Assembly: GCA_027489965.1 (NCBI GenBank)
Contig: JAIXZA010000162.1
Span: forward strand, 62,001 to 126,000
DNA length: 64,000 nucleotides
Direction: 5' to 3'
Source of the DNA: Verrucomicrobiaceae bacterium
Lineage (GTDB): Bacteria > Verrucomicrobiota > Verrucomicrobiia > Verrucomicrobiales > Verrucomicrobiaceae
Part shown: one piece after another, positions 43,900-51,201 of the stretch
Numbering within the stretch: position 1 is the first letter of the stretch
How the letters are laid out: every line of letters begins with the position of its first letter
Made by a program: the position numbers and the translations under genes
The notes under the pieces: model-generated
The model's database searches: none
Told to the model about the DNA's origin: nothing
What the model saw: the letters and a program-made list of their open reading frames with translations, nothing else

Positions 43900-44928
43900 T
43901 CATTGAGCAGTCCACTTCCAATCACGCACCTCGGGCATGTCCTGGCCGTTTTGGTCGATGTAGTGCTTGTGCTCGATGAGCTTAGCTTTGAGCTGTTCTT
44001 TGAGGGCGAGGCCTCTTTCGCCGGTTTGGGGCAGGCGGTCGAGGGTGTCCATGACGAGGTGGAAACGGTCGAGGTCGTTCAGCACGGTCATGTCAAAGGG
44101 CGTGGTGATGGTGCCTTCTTCTTTGTAGCCACGGACGTGGATGTTGTCGTGATTTGTGCGGCGATAGGTGAGGCGGTGGATCAACCAGGGGTAGGCGTGG
44201 AAGGCGAAGATGACCGGCTTGTCCTGAGTGAAGAGGGCGTCGAAGTCGGTGTCGCTGAGGCCGTGCGGATGCTCCAGCTCGGGCTGGAGTCGCATCAGGT
44301 CCACGACATTGACCACGCGGATCTTTAGCTCGGGCAGATGCTGCCGCAGAATGGAGACGGCGGCGAGGGTCTCCAACGTGGGCACATCACCGCAGCAGGC
44401 CATGACGACATCGGGCTCGCCGCCTGCGTCGTTGCTGGCCCAGTGCCAGATGCCGATGCCAGCCGTGCAGTGAAAGGAGGTGTCAAAGCAGGCCAGTTGC
44501 GGCAGTCCAGGATGCCGGTGATGCAGCGCCTGGATGAGCCCCAGCTCCTGCGGTAAATGATCCGGCGCATAGGGCGTGATGCGGTGCAACTCACCGACCA
44601 GTGTCGTCGTGACGAACGTGGGCTCGGCATGAGCCATGCCATGCACCACGCGATGCCCCACCGCCCGAATGGCATCGAAGACCTTCCGACCCTCCAACCA
44701 ATCGATCAAAAACATCGCCGCCACCGAATGATCCGCCACCGCGACCGGCAGGCTTTCCTGCTGACCTGTGGCCGTGTCTTGGACGATCAAATGCGTGCCC
44801 TCCAGGCCAATGCGATCAATCTTCCCGTGCAACTCCAGCGACAAAGGATCACCCACCCGATAGACCGCAAATTTCACGCTCGAAGAGCCCGCATTGATCG
44901 TCAGCACGCAGGGGGCAAGCGCTATCAC
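43900..44928 (-). pseudogene. acetate kinase-phosphoketolase chimera (deletion fusion)
   Basis: One uninterrupted frame of 342 codons joins two enzymes. Residues 1-152 are the start of acetate kinase ('VLTINAGSSSVKFAVYRVGD', 'IRAVGHRVVHGMAHAEP', 'ACFDTSFHCT'). From residue 156 the sequence is the end of phosphoketolase ('AGIGIWHWASNDAGGEPDVV', 'VMACCGDVPTLETLAAVSIL', 'NIHVRGYKEEGTITTPFDM'). The join is at His-Cys-Thr 153-155, the triplet that in phosphoketolase precedes AGIGIW. About 250 residues of AckA and 600 of phosphoketolase are missing. Neither enzyme can be complete. The genes are adjacent in many genomes because phosphoketolase makes acetyl phosphate for AckA. The start is GTG 44928. 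Confidence 0.85.
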
Positions 44929-45082
44929 GATTCTGCCTCGTTTATCAAGCTATCAACGCTGAGTGGAAATCTGTTTTGCATGAACACCCAAGACCCTAAA
45001 GACCAGCCCGCGTTCCATCAATGGGGTTTTCACCCCAAAGCCCCACTGAGCTTCGCAAAGGCCTCCGCGATAAGGATCAGTT

Positions 45083-45380
45083 TCATCCTTGGCTATCCGG
45101 TTTCCACGACATGTAGCCACGGTGGATGTGCTGGATGTTTTTGAAGCCAATCTGCTTCAGGCGAGCGACGGCTTTTCGACTGCGAAAACCACCAACGCAA
45201 TAGACCAGCACGGGCTTGGCCTTGTCGAGTGTGCCGACCTTTGAATCAAAGGCCTCATCGCCAATAGAAATGTCCACGGCCCTGGGCAAAGCACCGCCAT
45301 AAAACTCACCTTTTGAGCGCACATCAAGCACTTGCGTTTCAGGATGCTCACGGAGCTAGGCATTCGCTTGATCGGCATTT
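45083..45380 (-). pseudogene. single-domain rhodanese with upstream in-frame stop (sulfur locus 2)
   Basis: The open part (45083-45331) encodes a rhodanese: 'LDVRSKGEFYGGALP', active-site loop 'LVYCVGGFRSRKAVARL' with the persulfide Cys, and 'HRGYMSWK'. The same frame extends upstream as 'CENLNADQANA', then TAG, then 'LREHPETQ', so an amber codon at about 45358-45360 breaks a longer protein. Translation could restart at the internal GTG codons. The domain is complete in motifs but short. It lies in a degraded cluster with a cysteine-rich small protein and the ArsR regulator at 45790. Confidence 0.6.
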
Positions 45381-45735
45381 AGATTCTCACACACGCAGCC
45401 CGGCACGGCCTGAAGAGGCCACGGTCCCAGCCGCCTTCAAACCAATACCAGAGGCCGACGACGGCAGCGATGATGACGATGAAGATGAGGAAGGGGGCAT
45501 AATGAAAAAAGTGGTTTCGGCTTTAGCCGAATCTTCTGAGCAGTTGCGGCTAAAGCCGCAGCCACTTTGGCTGAGCCACATTTCCCGCCACTACAGCAGC
45601 CGCCGCCTTTGCCGCAGGTGCTGATGCCGAGTGGCGCGTAGAAGCAGGCAGAAGCGAATGAAGGCGGTGAGAACTGGCACGGCCACGCGAGTGATTCGAG
45701 ATTGACGATTGAGGGCTTTGAAGGATAATGAAATG
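45381..45735 (-). pseudogene. remnants of two small cysteine-rich or membrane proteins (sulfur locus 2)
   Basis: On the minus strand, one frame reads 'ITRVAVPVLTAFIRFCLL' and, after a one- or two-base shift, 'CFYAPLGISTCGKGGGCCSG', then GKCGS. This gives a small protein with a hydrophobic start and a Cys-rich tail, now frameshifted. After the REP-like element at 45508-45568, another frame reads 'HYAPFLIFIVIIAAVVGLWY' then 'WFEGGWDRGLFRPCRAACVR', a one-helix protein end with stop TAA. The two parts may be one gene split by the REP. I do not know the family. It belongs with the adjacent rhodanese and ArsR genes. Confidence 0.45.
45508..45568. repeat. REP-like palindromic element, copy 2
   Basis: Arms 45508-45529 and 45547-45568 pair at 20 of 22 positions with a 17-base loop. 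They share GTGG, TTCGGCTTTAGCCG and AGCCACTTT with 39916-39967. This copy lies in decayed intergenic or pseudogene sequence. Confidence 0.75.
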
Positions 45736-45738
45736 TAA

Positions 45739-45762
45739 CTATATGAGTTTGTAGGCATATAG
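45739..45762. promoter_or_regulatory. operator-like motif, site 3
   Basis: A perfect inverted repeat, CTATATG-N10-CATATAG. It is the best-symmetric member of the motif seen at 33083 and 33838. It lies between the decaying sulfur genes (minus) and arsR at 45790 (plus). Confidence 0.7.
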
Positions 45763-45789
45763 ATTTGCTGCGCAAATACTTTCCTTACC

Positions 45790-46140
45790 ATGGCAACTCG
45801 TTCGAAAAAAACTCCGCCTCCCCTGTCTGAAGAAGCGCTCATCTTGATCGCATCTTGGTTTCGCACCCTTGCTGAGCCCAGCCGCTTAAAGATCTTGAGA
45901 GCACTGGAGGAAGAAGAGAAGAATATCACCGAACTCGTCGAGGCCACGGGGCTCACGCAAGCGAATGTGTCGCGCCATGTACAATCACTCGTCGATGCCG
46001 GCATGGTGGGTCGCCGACGTGAGGGGCTGACGGCCATCTGTTTCATCGCCGATCCCAGCATCACGGAACTTTGTGATAACGTTTGCAATAATCTGCTCAA
46101 GCGCCTCTCCCAGCAGGTGAAGAAGCTCGGCGGCTCCTGA
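45790..46140 (+). CDS. ArsR-family regulator with three conserved cysteines (sulfur locus 2)
   Basis: A 116-residue ArsR winged helix, clearly related to the one at 33116: 'FRTLAEPSRLKILRALEEEE', recognition helix 'GLTQANVSRHVQSLVDAGMV' and wing 'RRREGLTAICFIADP'. The three cysteines fall at the same places ('AICFIADPSITELCDNVC'). The cysteine pattern differs from the metal sites of classical ArsR. A sulfide or persulfide sensor is inferred from the rhodanese neighbours. A perfect 7-10-7 inverted repeat lies 27 bases before ATG 45790 and is the likely autoregulatory operator. Confidence 0.85.
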   Translation: MATRSKKTPPPLSEEALILIASWFRTLAEPSRLKILRALEEEEKNITELVEATGLTQANVSRHVQSLVDAGMVGRRREGLTAICFIADPSITELCDNVCNNLLKRLSQQVKKLGGS

Positions 46141-46252
46141 GCTCCCAACGAAGAAAGCACAAAAGTAGTGACCTCCCACCGTGTCACAGCTTGACCATGC
46201 AAGAGGCTTCCGCTAGCCTGCGAGCCTAACCAAAACTCTTCATCCGCACACT

Positions 46253-47410
46253 ATGGAAACCGTCAGACTTGGCATCGTTGGACTCGGCAATATGGGCAAG
46301 GCCCATCTCGGAAACATTCGCGCCGGCAAGGTCCCCGGACTGAAAGTCACCTGCGTCTGCGAAAGCCACGGCACCATCCCACCGCTTCAGGAGGGCGAGC
46401 AGGCTTTCACCGATGTCAGTCTCATGATCAAGTCGGGCCTCATCGACGCCATTCTCATCTGCACGCCGCATTTCAGCCACACCACCATCGGTATCGAGGC
46501 GTTAGGCGCTGGGCTACATGTGCTCGTTGAGAAGCCCATTTCCGTTCATAAAGCCGACTGCGAGCGCCTCATCGCAGCGCACACGGACAAAACGAAAATC
46601 TTTGCGGCCATGTTCAACATGCGCACCAATGCCTGCTTCAAAAAGGTGAAGGACCTCATCGACAGCGGCGAGCTCGGCACCGTGCGTCGCATCCATTGGG
46701 AAGTCACCAATTGGTTCCGCACGAACTACTACTACGCCACCGGCGGCTGGCGCGGGACGTGGAAAGGCGAGGGCGGTGGCGTTCTCATGAACCAGTGCCC
46801 ACACAATCTGGATCTCTTCCAGTGGATGTTTGGCATGCCGCAAAAAGTCCGTGGTTTCTGCCAGTTCGGCCGCTTCCATGAGATCGAAGTCGAAGACGAC
46901 GTGACCGCTGTGCTGCAATACGACAACGGCACCACCGCCACCTTTGTCACCTCCACCGGCGAGGCTCCAGGCGTGAACAAGCTGGAAATCACGGGCGAAC
47001 AAGGTCGCCTCACCGTCACCGACGGCAGCAAAATTCACTTCCAGCGGAATCGCCAACCCATGAGCAAGTTCTGCATGGAAGCCGAAGCCGCCTTTGCCAT
47101 GCCGGAATCCTGGCACATGGAAATCCCCGTCGCTGAGACCGGCGGCCAGCATGTGGAGATCCTGCAAAACTTCACCAACGCCATCCTCAAAGGTGAAAAG
47201 CTCCTCTCCCCCGCCGAGCAAGGCATTTACAGCGTCGAGCTGGCAAACGCCATTCTCCTCAGCACCTGGCAGGACAAAGCCATCGACCTCCCCATGAGCA
47301 GCGCCGATTACGAGCGCCTGCTGATCGAGAAAGGCGAAAAAAGCACCTTCCAGAAAACCAAAGTCGTGGCCAAAGCCAGCTCCGACGACTTCGCGAAGAG
47401 CTTCCGCTAA
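46253..47410 (+). CDS. Gfo/Idh/MocA family oxidoreductase
   Basis: A 385-residue NAD(P)-dependent oxidoreductase. The Rossmann domain starts 'VRLGIVGLGNMGKAHLGNIR', with 'ILICTPHFSHTTIGIEAL' and the catalytic-Lys motif 'HVLVEKPISVHKADCERL'. The C-terminal half carries 'WRGTWKGEGGGVLMNQCPHN' and 'LDLFQWMFG', where the family has a metal- or substrate-binding His. No signal peptide is seen, so it is cytoplasmic, unlike many exported members in this phylum. Substrates are usually sugars, sugar acids or inositols; this one is not determined. It has its own terminator. Confidence 0.9.
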   Translation: METVRLGIVGLGNMGKAHLGNIRAGKVPGLKVTCVCESHGTIPPLQEGEQAFTDVSLMIKSGLIDAILICTPHFSHTTIGIEALGAGLHVLVEKPISVHKADCERLIAAHTDKTKIFAAMFNMRTNACFKKVKDLIDSGELGTVRRIHWEVTNWFRTNYYYATGGWRGTWKGEGGGVLMNQCPHNLDLFQWMFGMPQKVRGFCQFGRFHEIEVEDDVTAVLQYDNGTTATFVTSTGEAPGVNKLEITGEQGRLTVTDGSKIHFQRNRQPMSKFCMEAEAAFAMPESWHMEIPVAETGGQHVEILQNFTNAILKGEKLLSPAEQGIYSVELANAILLSTWQDKAIDLPMSSADYERLLIEKGEKSTFQKTKVVAKASSDDFAKSFR

Positions 47411-47432
47411 TCCCACAAAACTCCCCTCCCCT

Positions 47433-47465
47433 GCCCCGATGCGCCACAAGCCATCGGGGCTTTTT
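47433..47465 (+). terminator. rho-independent terminator after the oxidoreductase gene
   Basis: GCCCCGATG at 47433-47441 pairs perfectly with CATCGGGGC at 47452-47460 around a 10-base loop, followed by TTTTT. Confidence 0.9.
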
Positions 47466-47476
47466 GCTAAATTGCA

Positions 47477-47794
47477 ATGAACCCAAAGCACTCGAAAAAC
47501 TTTCTCGAATGGAGCCACGGCCTCCTGATGATGTCTGCTCTTCTGTGGGCCTTGGCAGGTATTGGATGGTTCTTGAACGATCTGATTCCATTAATCGGCG
47601 CCACATGTTTTTTCGCAGCTATTTTTTCTCTGGTAGCATGCCCTTTAGCATTGGTGGCTGGAATACTTGCTGTGATTTTCGATGTTCGGAGCCGGATGGC
47701 GTGGTTTACGGTTCTTCTCGTTCTGCTCACAACAGCAGCATTTTTTGCAATCTGTGCGTATGTGTTTCGCGGACTAGGTGCTGGCGTCGCCTAG
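47477..47794 (+). CDS. small membrane protein, unknown function
   Basis: A 105-residue protein with three predicted membrane segments: about 14-33 ('LLMMSALLWALAGIGWFL'), about 38-65 ('LIGATCFFAAIFSLVACPLA') and about 73-97 ('WFTVLLVLLTTAAFFAICAY'). The N-terminus NPKHSKNFLEW is polar. There is no motif I recognise. It lies between the oxidoreductase terminator and mnmG, with a parS-like site just after its stop codon. Confidence 0.6.
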   Translation: MNPKHSKNFLEWSHGLLMMSALLWALAGIGWFLNDLIPLIGATCFFAAIFSLVACPLALVAGILAVIFDVRSRMAWFTVLLVLLTTAAFFAICAYVFRGLGAGVA

Positions 47795-47797
47795 CTT

Positions 47798-47813
47798 CGT
47801 TCCACATGGAACA
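47798..47813. promoter_or_regulatory. parS-like site 1 (one central mismatch)
   Basis: CGTTCCACATGGAACA differs by one central base from the palindrome at 48729-48744 and by a few positions from the general parS consensus (TGTTNCACGTGNAACA). It lies between the small membrane protein gene and mnmG. Confidence 0.45.
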
Positions 47814-47911
47814 TTCCCCGTCTCTGTGCTAGCCTCCCCTGCCCTCTTCCTCTTCGCTTGACTGAGCGACGAAGAGCGCGTCATCCTTCACCTTTCAGTC
47901 TTCATCCTTTC

Positions 47912-49849
47912 ATGTACACCTTTCCCAAACACTACGATGTGATCGTCTGCGGCGCTGGCCATGCGGGCGTGGAGGCAGCGATGGCAGCGGCTCGGCTCGG
48001 TTGCCAGACGGCCATCCTCACTCAGAATCTCGATACGATCTCCCAGATGTCTTGCAATCCGGCCATTGGTGGCTTGGCCAAAGGCCATGTGGTGCGTGAG
48101 ATCGACGCCCTCGGCGGTGTGATGGGCCTGAACACCGACGCCACTGGCATCCAGTTCCGCATGCTCAACGCCAAGAAAGGCCCCAGCGTTCAGGCACCGC
48201 GGGCTCAGTGCGACAAGAAAGCTTACCAGTTCCGCATGAAATGGTTGATCGAAAATCAACCCAACCTCGACATGCATCAAGGCAACGCCGCTGAGATCCT
48301 GGTCGAAAACGATGTCGTCACCGGCATCCGCACCAGCCTCGGCATGATCTATCGGGCCAAATCCGTCATCATTTCTTCCGGCACCTTCATGCGTGGATTG
48401 CTCCATGTCGGTCTGCAAAACCAAGCGGGCGGACGCATGGGCGACAGCATTTCCACCCTTTCCGACAGCTTGGCTCACCTCGGATTTGAGATCAAACGCT
48501 TCAAAACCGGCACCCCCTGCCGCATCAATAGCCGCAGCATCGACTTCTCCAAGTGCGAAATCCAGCCCGGTGATACCCCTGCCCCGCCGTTTAGCTTCCT
48601 GTCAGGCATCGTGTCCGAAGATGAGGAAGCAGAGAGCGCAGAGCAGAGAATGGAGGGTATGAGTTCGGACCCTCAGCCCTCAGCCCTTCGCTCTTCGCTC
48701 TTCACCCTCAACTCCTGGCGGCCAAAAACGTTCCACGTGGAACAAATTCCCTGCTGGATCACCTACACGAACCCGCAAACGCACGACATTATCCGGGCGA
48801 ATCTGGACAAGTCGCCGATGTATTGCGGGCGGATCGAGGGTGTCGGGCCGCGTTATTGTCCGTCGATCGAGGACAAGGTGGTGCGCTTTGCGGAAAAGGA
48901 ACGGCACCAAGTTTTCCTGGAACCTGAGGGTCGCCACACCCGTGAGTTCTACATCAACGGGGTCTCGACTTCCCTGCCCTACGAGGTGCAGCACGACTTC
49001 ATCCGCAGCATCACGGGCCTAGAAAAGGCCGAGATCATCCGCCCCGGTTACGCGGTGGAGTATGATTACTGCCCGCCCACCCAGCTTTATCCGACGCTGG
49101 AAACGAAGCGTATCTCCGGACTCTACTTCGCTGGCCAGATCAATGGCACCTCCGGTTACGAAGAGGCAGCCGGTCAGGGCCTGCTCGCTGGGGCCAATGC
49201 GGCTCTGAAAGTGCAAGGCAAAGCGCCCTTCATCCTCAGTCGTAGCGAGGCCTACCTCGGCGTGCTCATCGACGACCTTGTGACCAAGGGTGTGACCGAG
49301 CCCTACCGTCTCTTCACCTCCCGCGCTGAGTATCGACTCCTGCTGCGTCAGGACAATTGCGATCTACGCCTGACTCCTCGCGCTGCTGAGATCGGCCTCA
49401 CCTGCCCCACTCGGAATCGCCTCACGCAGGAAAAAGCCGAGCTACTGGTCAAAGCTCATCACTTTGCCCAGACCGCCAGTTACGAGGGCATGAAGCTGCA
49501 TTCCTGGATTCGCCGCACCGAAAACGACCACAGCAAGCTGCCCGCAGAGCTGCGCGCCGAGTTCCCAGATCCCGTCTGGCAGCAGCTGGATTACAGCCTG
49601 AAATACGAAGGCTACGTCCAGCGTCAGGAAGTCATGATTGGCAAAACCGCCCGCATGGACGGCCACGCCATCCCGCTCGACTTCGATTACACGAAGGTCC
49701 ACAGCCTGAAAAAAGAAGCCCAACTTCGCCTCACCGAAATCCGCCCCACCACCCTCGGCCAAGCCGCAAGGATTCAGGGCGTCACACCCGCTGAGATTTC
49801 GTTGATCGCCGTGATGCTACGGAAAGCAGCCGCTGCGGAAATTGAGTGA
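47912..49849 (+). CDS. mnmG: tRNA uridine-5-carboxymethylaminomethyl(34) modification enzyme MnmG
   Basis: MnmG (GidA), the FAD subunit of the MnmEG complex that adds carboxymethylaminomethyl groups to U34 of certain tRNAs. From ATG 47912 (MYTFPKHYDVIVCGAGHAGV) the protein has 645 residues. Motifs are the FAD site 'VCGAGHAGVEAAMAAARLG', 'MSCNPAIGGLAKGHVVREID', 'RFKTGTPCRINSRSIDFSKC', 'FAGQINGTSGYEEAAGQGLL' and the C-terminal 'TSRAEYRLLLRQDNCDLRLT'. An in-frame low-complexity segment of about 40 residues (about 236-275) separates 'TPAPPFSFL' from 'PCWITYTNP', where other MnmG proteins have a shorter link. A perfect parS-like palindrome (48730-48743) encodes part of it. Confidence 0.93.
   Translation: MYTFPKHYDVIVCGAGHAGVEAAMAAARLGCQTAILTQNLDTISQMSCNPAIGGLAKGHVVREIDALGGVMGLNTDATGIQFRMLNAKKGPSVQAPRAQCDKKAYQFRMKWLIENQPNLDMHQGNAAEILVENDVVTGIRTSLGMIYRAKSVIISSGTFMRGLLHVGLQNQAGGRMGDSISTLSDSLAHLGFEIKRFKTGTPCRINSRSIDFSKCEIQPGDTPAPPFSFLSGIVSEDEEAESAEQRMEGMSSDPQPSALRSSLFTLNSWRPKTFHVEQIPCWITYTNPQTHDIIRANLDKSPMYCGRIEGVGPRYCPSIEDKVVRFAEKERHQVFLEPEGRHTREFYINGVSTSLPYEVQHDFIRSITGLEKAEIIRPGYAVEYDYCPPTQLYPTLETKRISGLYFAGQINGTSGYEEAAGQGLLAGANAALKVQGKAPFILSRSEAYLGVLIDDLVTKGVTEPYRLFTSRAEYRLLLRQDNCDLRLTPRAAEIGLTCPTRNRLTQEKAELLVKAHHFAQTASYEGMKLHSWIRRTENDHSKLPAELRAEFPDPVWQQLDYSLKYEGYVQRQEVMIGKTARMDGHAIPLDFDYTKVHSLKKEAQLRLTEIRPTTLGQAARIQGVTPAEISLIAVMLRKAAAAEIE
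48729..48744. promoter_or_regulatory. parS-like site 2 within mnmG
   Basis: CGTTCCACGTGGAACA contains the perfect 14-bp palindrome GTTCCACGTGGAAC and matches the parS core (GTTNCACGTGNAAC). It is translated as part of FHVEQ. Together with site 1 it suggests ParB binding near mnmG, a gene often close to the chromosome origin. Confidence 0.65.
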
Positions 49850-50084
49850 CATGTGAGTAGGCCCGATTCGTTCTCCGTAGCAAAACTGCAAAGGATGAAA
49901 TGACGAAAGAATGAACCAATCACGAAGGCCTAAAACCATGCCTCCACGGACAGTTGATCCACACAATCATGGGATGCGCCCTAATCTTCGTCATACAGGC
50001 TTCGAATTACTTTCGGCCTTGGAGTTTACGCCTTCGTTAATTCTGAAATAACGTGCTAATCCTAAAAACGATTAAAGCAATACA

Positions 50085-50230
50085 CCACAGAGACTCGATG
50101 GATGCAGAGATTCAGGGACTTGTGACGATTTTCGGATCAGAAAATGACTCACCCTCAAGGTGAGCGGGGAACTCTAAGTATTCCTTCTGTAAATGGTTGA
50201 TCCTCTGTGTCCATCGAGCCTCTGTGGTTA
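50085..50230. repeat. inverted repeats in the gap 49850-50562
   Basis: CCACAGAGACTCGATGGATG near 50091 is the inverse of a block near 50202-50229 (CCATCGAGCCTCTGTGG). The pair brackets about 90 bases, like a small non-autonomous element. A 119-codon + frame at 50207-50566 starts inside the right arm and shows no family resemblance, so I do not call it a gene. No other feature is seen in this gap of about 700 bases. Confidence 0.55.
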
Positions 50231-50562
50231 ATCTCATCTGAATTTAGGCTAATTCCATTTAGGGTCGAAAATGACGGAAGCGAGGCCGTAAAGCCATGCT
50301 TTTTTGAAGATGCGGTCGAACATGATTCAGCGTTTAGCCCAGATCTGAGAATGAATTCGCCGTCTCTGGCTCAATTTTTCTCAAAAGATCGTGGCATGAA
50401 AAGAATTTTTCATCTGTTCTGGATGACCGCCAACAACAAGGAACTCACCACCGGCATCACGGCAAGACAGAAAGCTGAGGAGACAGAGCCGACCCCTGTG
50501 CCACCAACGTCAGGACGTGAGGTGGTTCAAACTTCGCTCCTGAGCAGCAAAAGCTGGAGCCA

Positions 50563-51177
50563 CTAGCTCCGCAACGCAGATGGCCTCTCAGCAATCTTTG
50601 TTAATACCTCATCTCTATATTTTTCTTTTCCAATTTGATGACTGTAGTGCGTCAATTTAATCAGCCCTGAATACTCATGGGATTCGAGGTTGTTTTCGAT
50701 TAAATCAAATGCGTCTCCCCCAAAAGCCAAAATCAAAGGGCGATGGCACCCAAGATCGTTCAGTTCATCTCGAAAATTCGAAATGTTCTTGGCCAGAAGA
50801 GTCGGAGATTGCTTCACAAGTTTCACGGCATCTTTCGCTTTCAGTTCTACAAAATTCTTGATGATGTCAGTCATGTAGGCTCCGTAAAAGTCTGTACCCT
50901 GAAATGCATACCGGATTTTGAAATCATTGGCTGCAGGATGCGGATCGTGAAAATTTCCCCAAGGCGCTGTGTTACGCTCCAGCCTTGAAAAGTTGAGGCC
51001 GACCATAATCACGTTGTTTCTTAACGTCTCCAGTAAGCTTGGGTTGGTTACCGGATCAAAGATACTCATATCAGACATGTTTGATTTCGGCTTGTCCGCT
51101 GCCTCAGCCCAAACGGCCCAGCTCGCGTAATCACCATGTTTCTCTCTCACTCGGTTATATGTATCGATATCAATCAT
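50563..51177 (-). CDS. possible uracil-DNA glycosylase-like protein, last gene of the McrBC-like cluster
   Basis: A 204-residue soluble protein. Parts resemble the uracil-DNA glycosylase fold: 'NVIMVGLNFSRLERNTAPWG' in place of motif 1, 'FYGAYMTDIIKNFVELKAKD', 'HRPLILAFGGDAFDLIENNL', and 'GLIKLTHYSHQIGKEKYRDE' in place of the final HPS motif. These are weak similarities and the catalytic residues are not standard, so this is inference only. It lies 24 bases downstream of the DUF2357 nuclease gene on the same strand, so it is probably co-transcribed with the restriction genes. Confidence 0.5.
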   Translation of the reverse strand: MIDIDTYNRVREKHGDYASWAVWAEAADKPKSNMSDMSIFDPVTNPSLLETLRNNVIMVGLNFSRLERNTAPWGNFHDPHPAANDFKIRYAFQGTDFYGAYMTDIIKNFVELKAKDAVKLVKQSPTLLAKNISNFRDELNDLGCHRPLILAFGGDAFDLIENNLESHEYSGLIKLTHYSHQIGKEKYRDEVLTKIAERPSALRS

Positions 51178-51201
51178 TGTTGTTATTCCAATAGAGGATA
51201 G

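Noticed and set aside
36104..45360. Recoding of TAG as a sense codon (aldolase and rhodanese both have in-frame TAG)
   Set aside because: Several intact genes end in TAG (glpD, trxC) and the surrounding loci are otherwise decaying, so mutations are simpler.
46514..47518. 334-residue minus-strand frame opposite the Gfo/Idh/MocA gene
   Set aside because: It is a shadow of a high-GC gene on the other strand and shows no domain.
50207..50566. 119-residue + strand gene
   Set aside because: It starts inside an inverted-repeat arm, overlaps the end of the gene at 50563 and shows no family resemblance.
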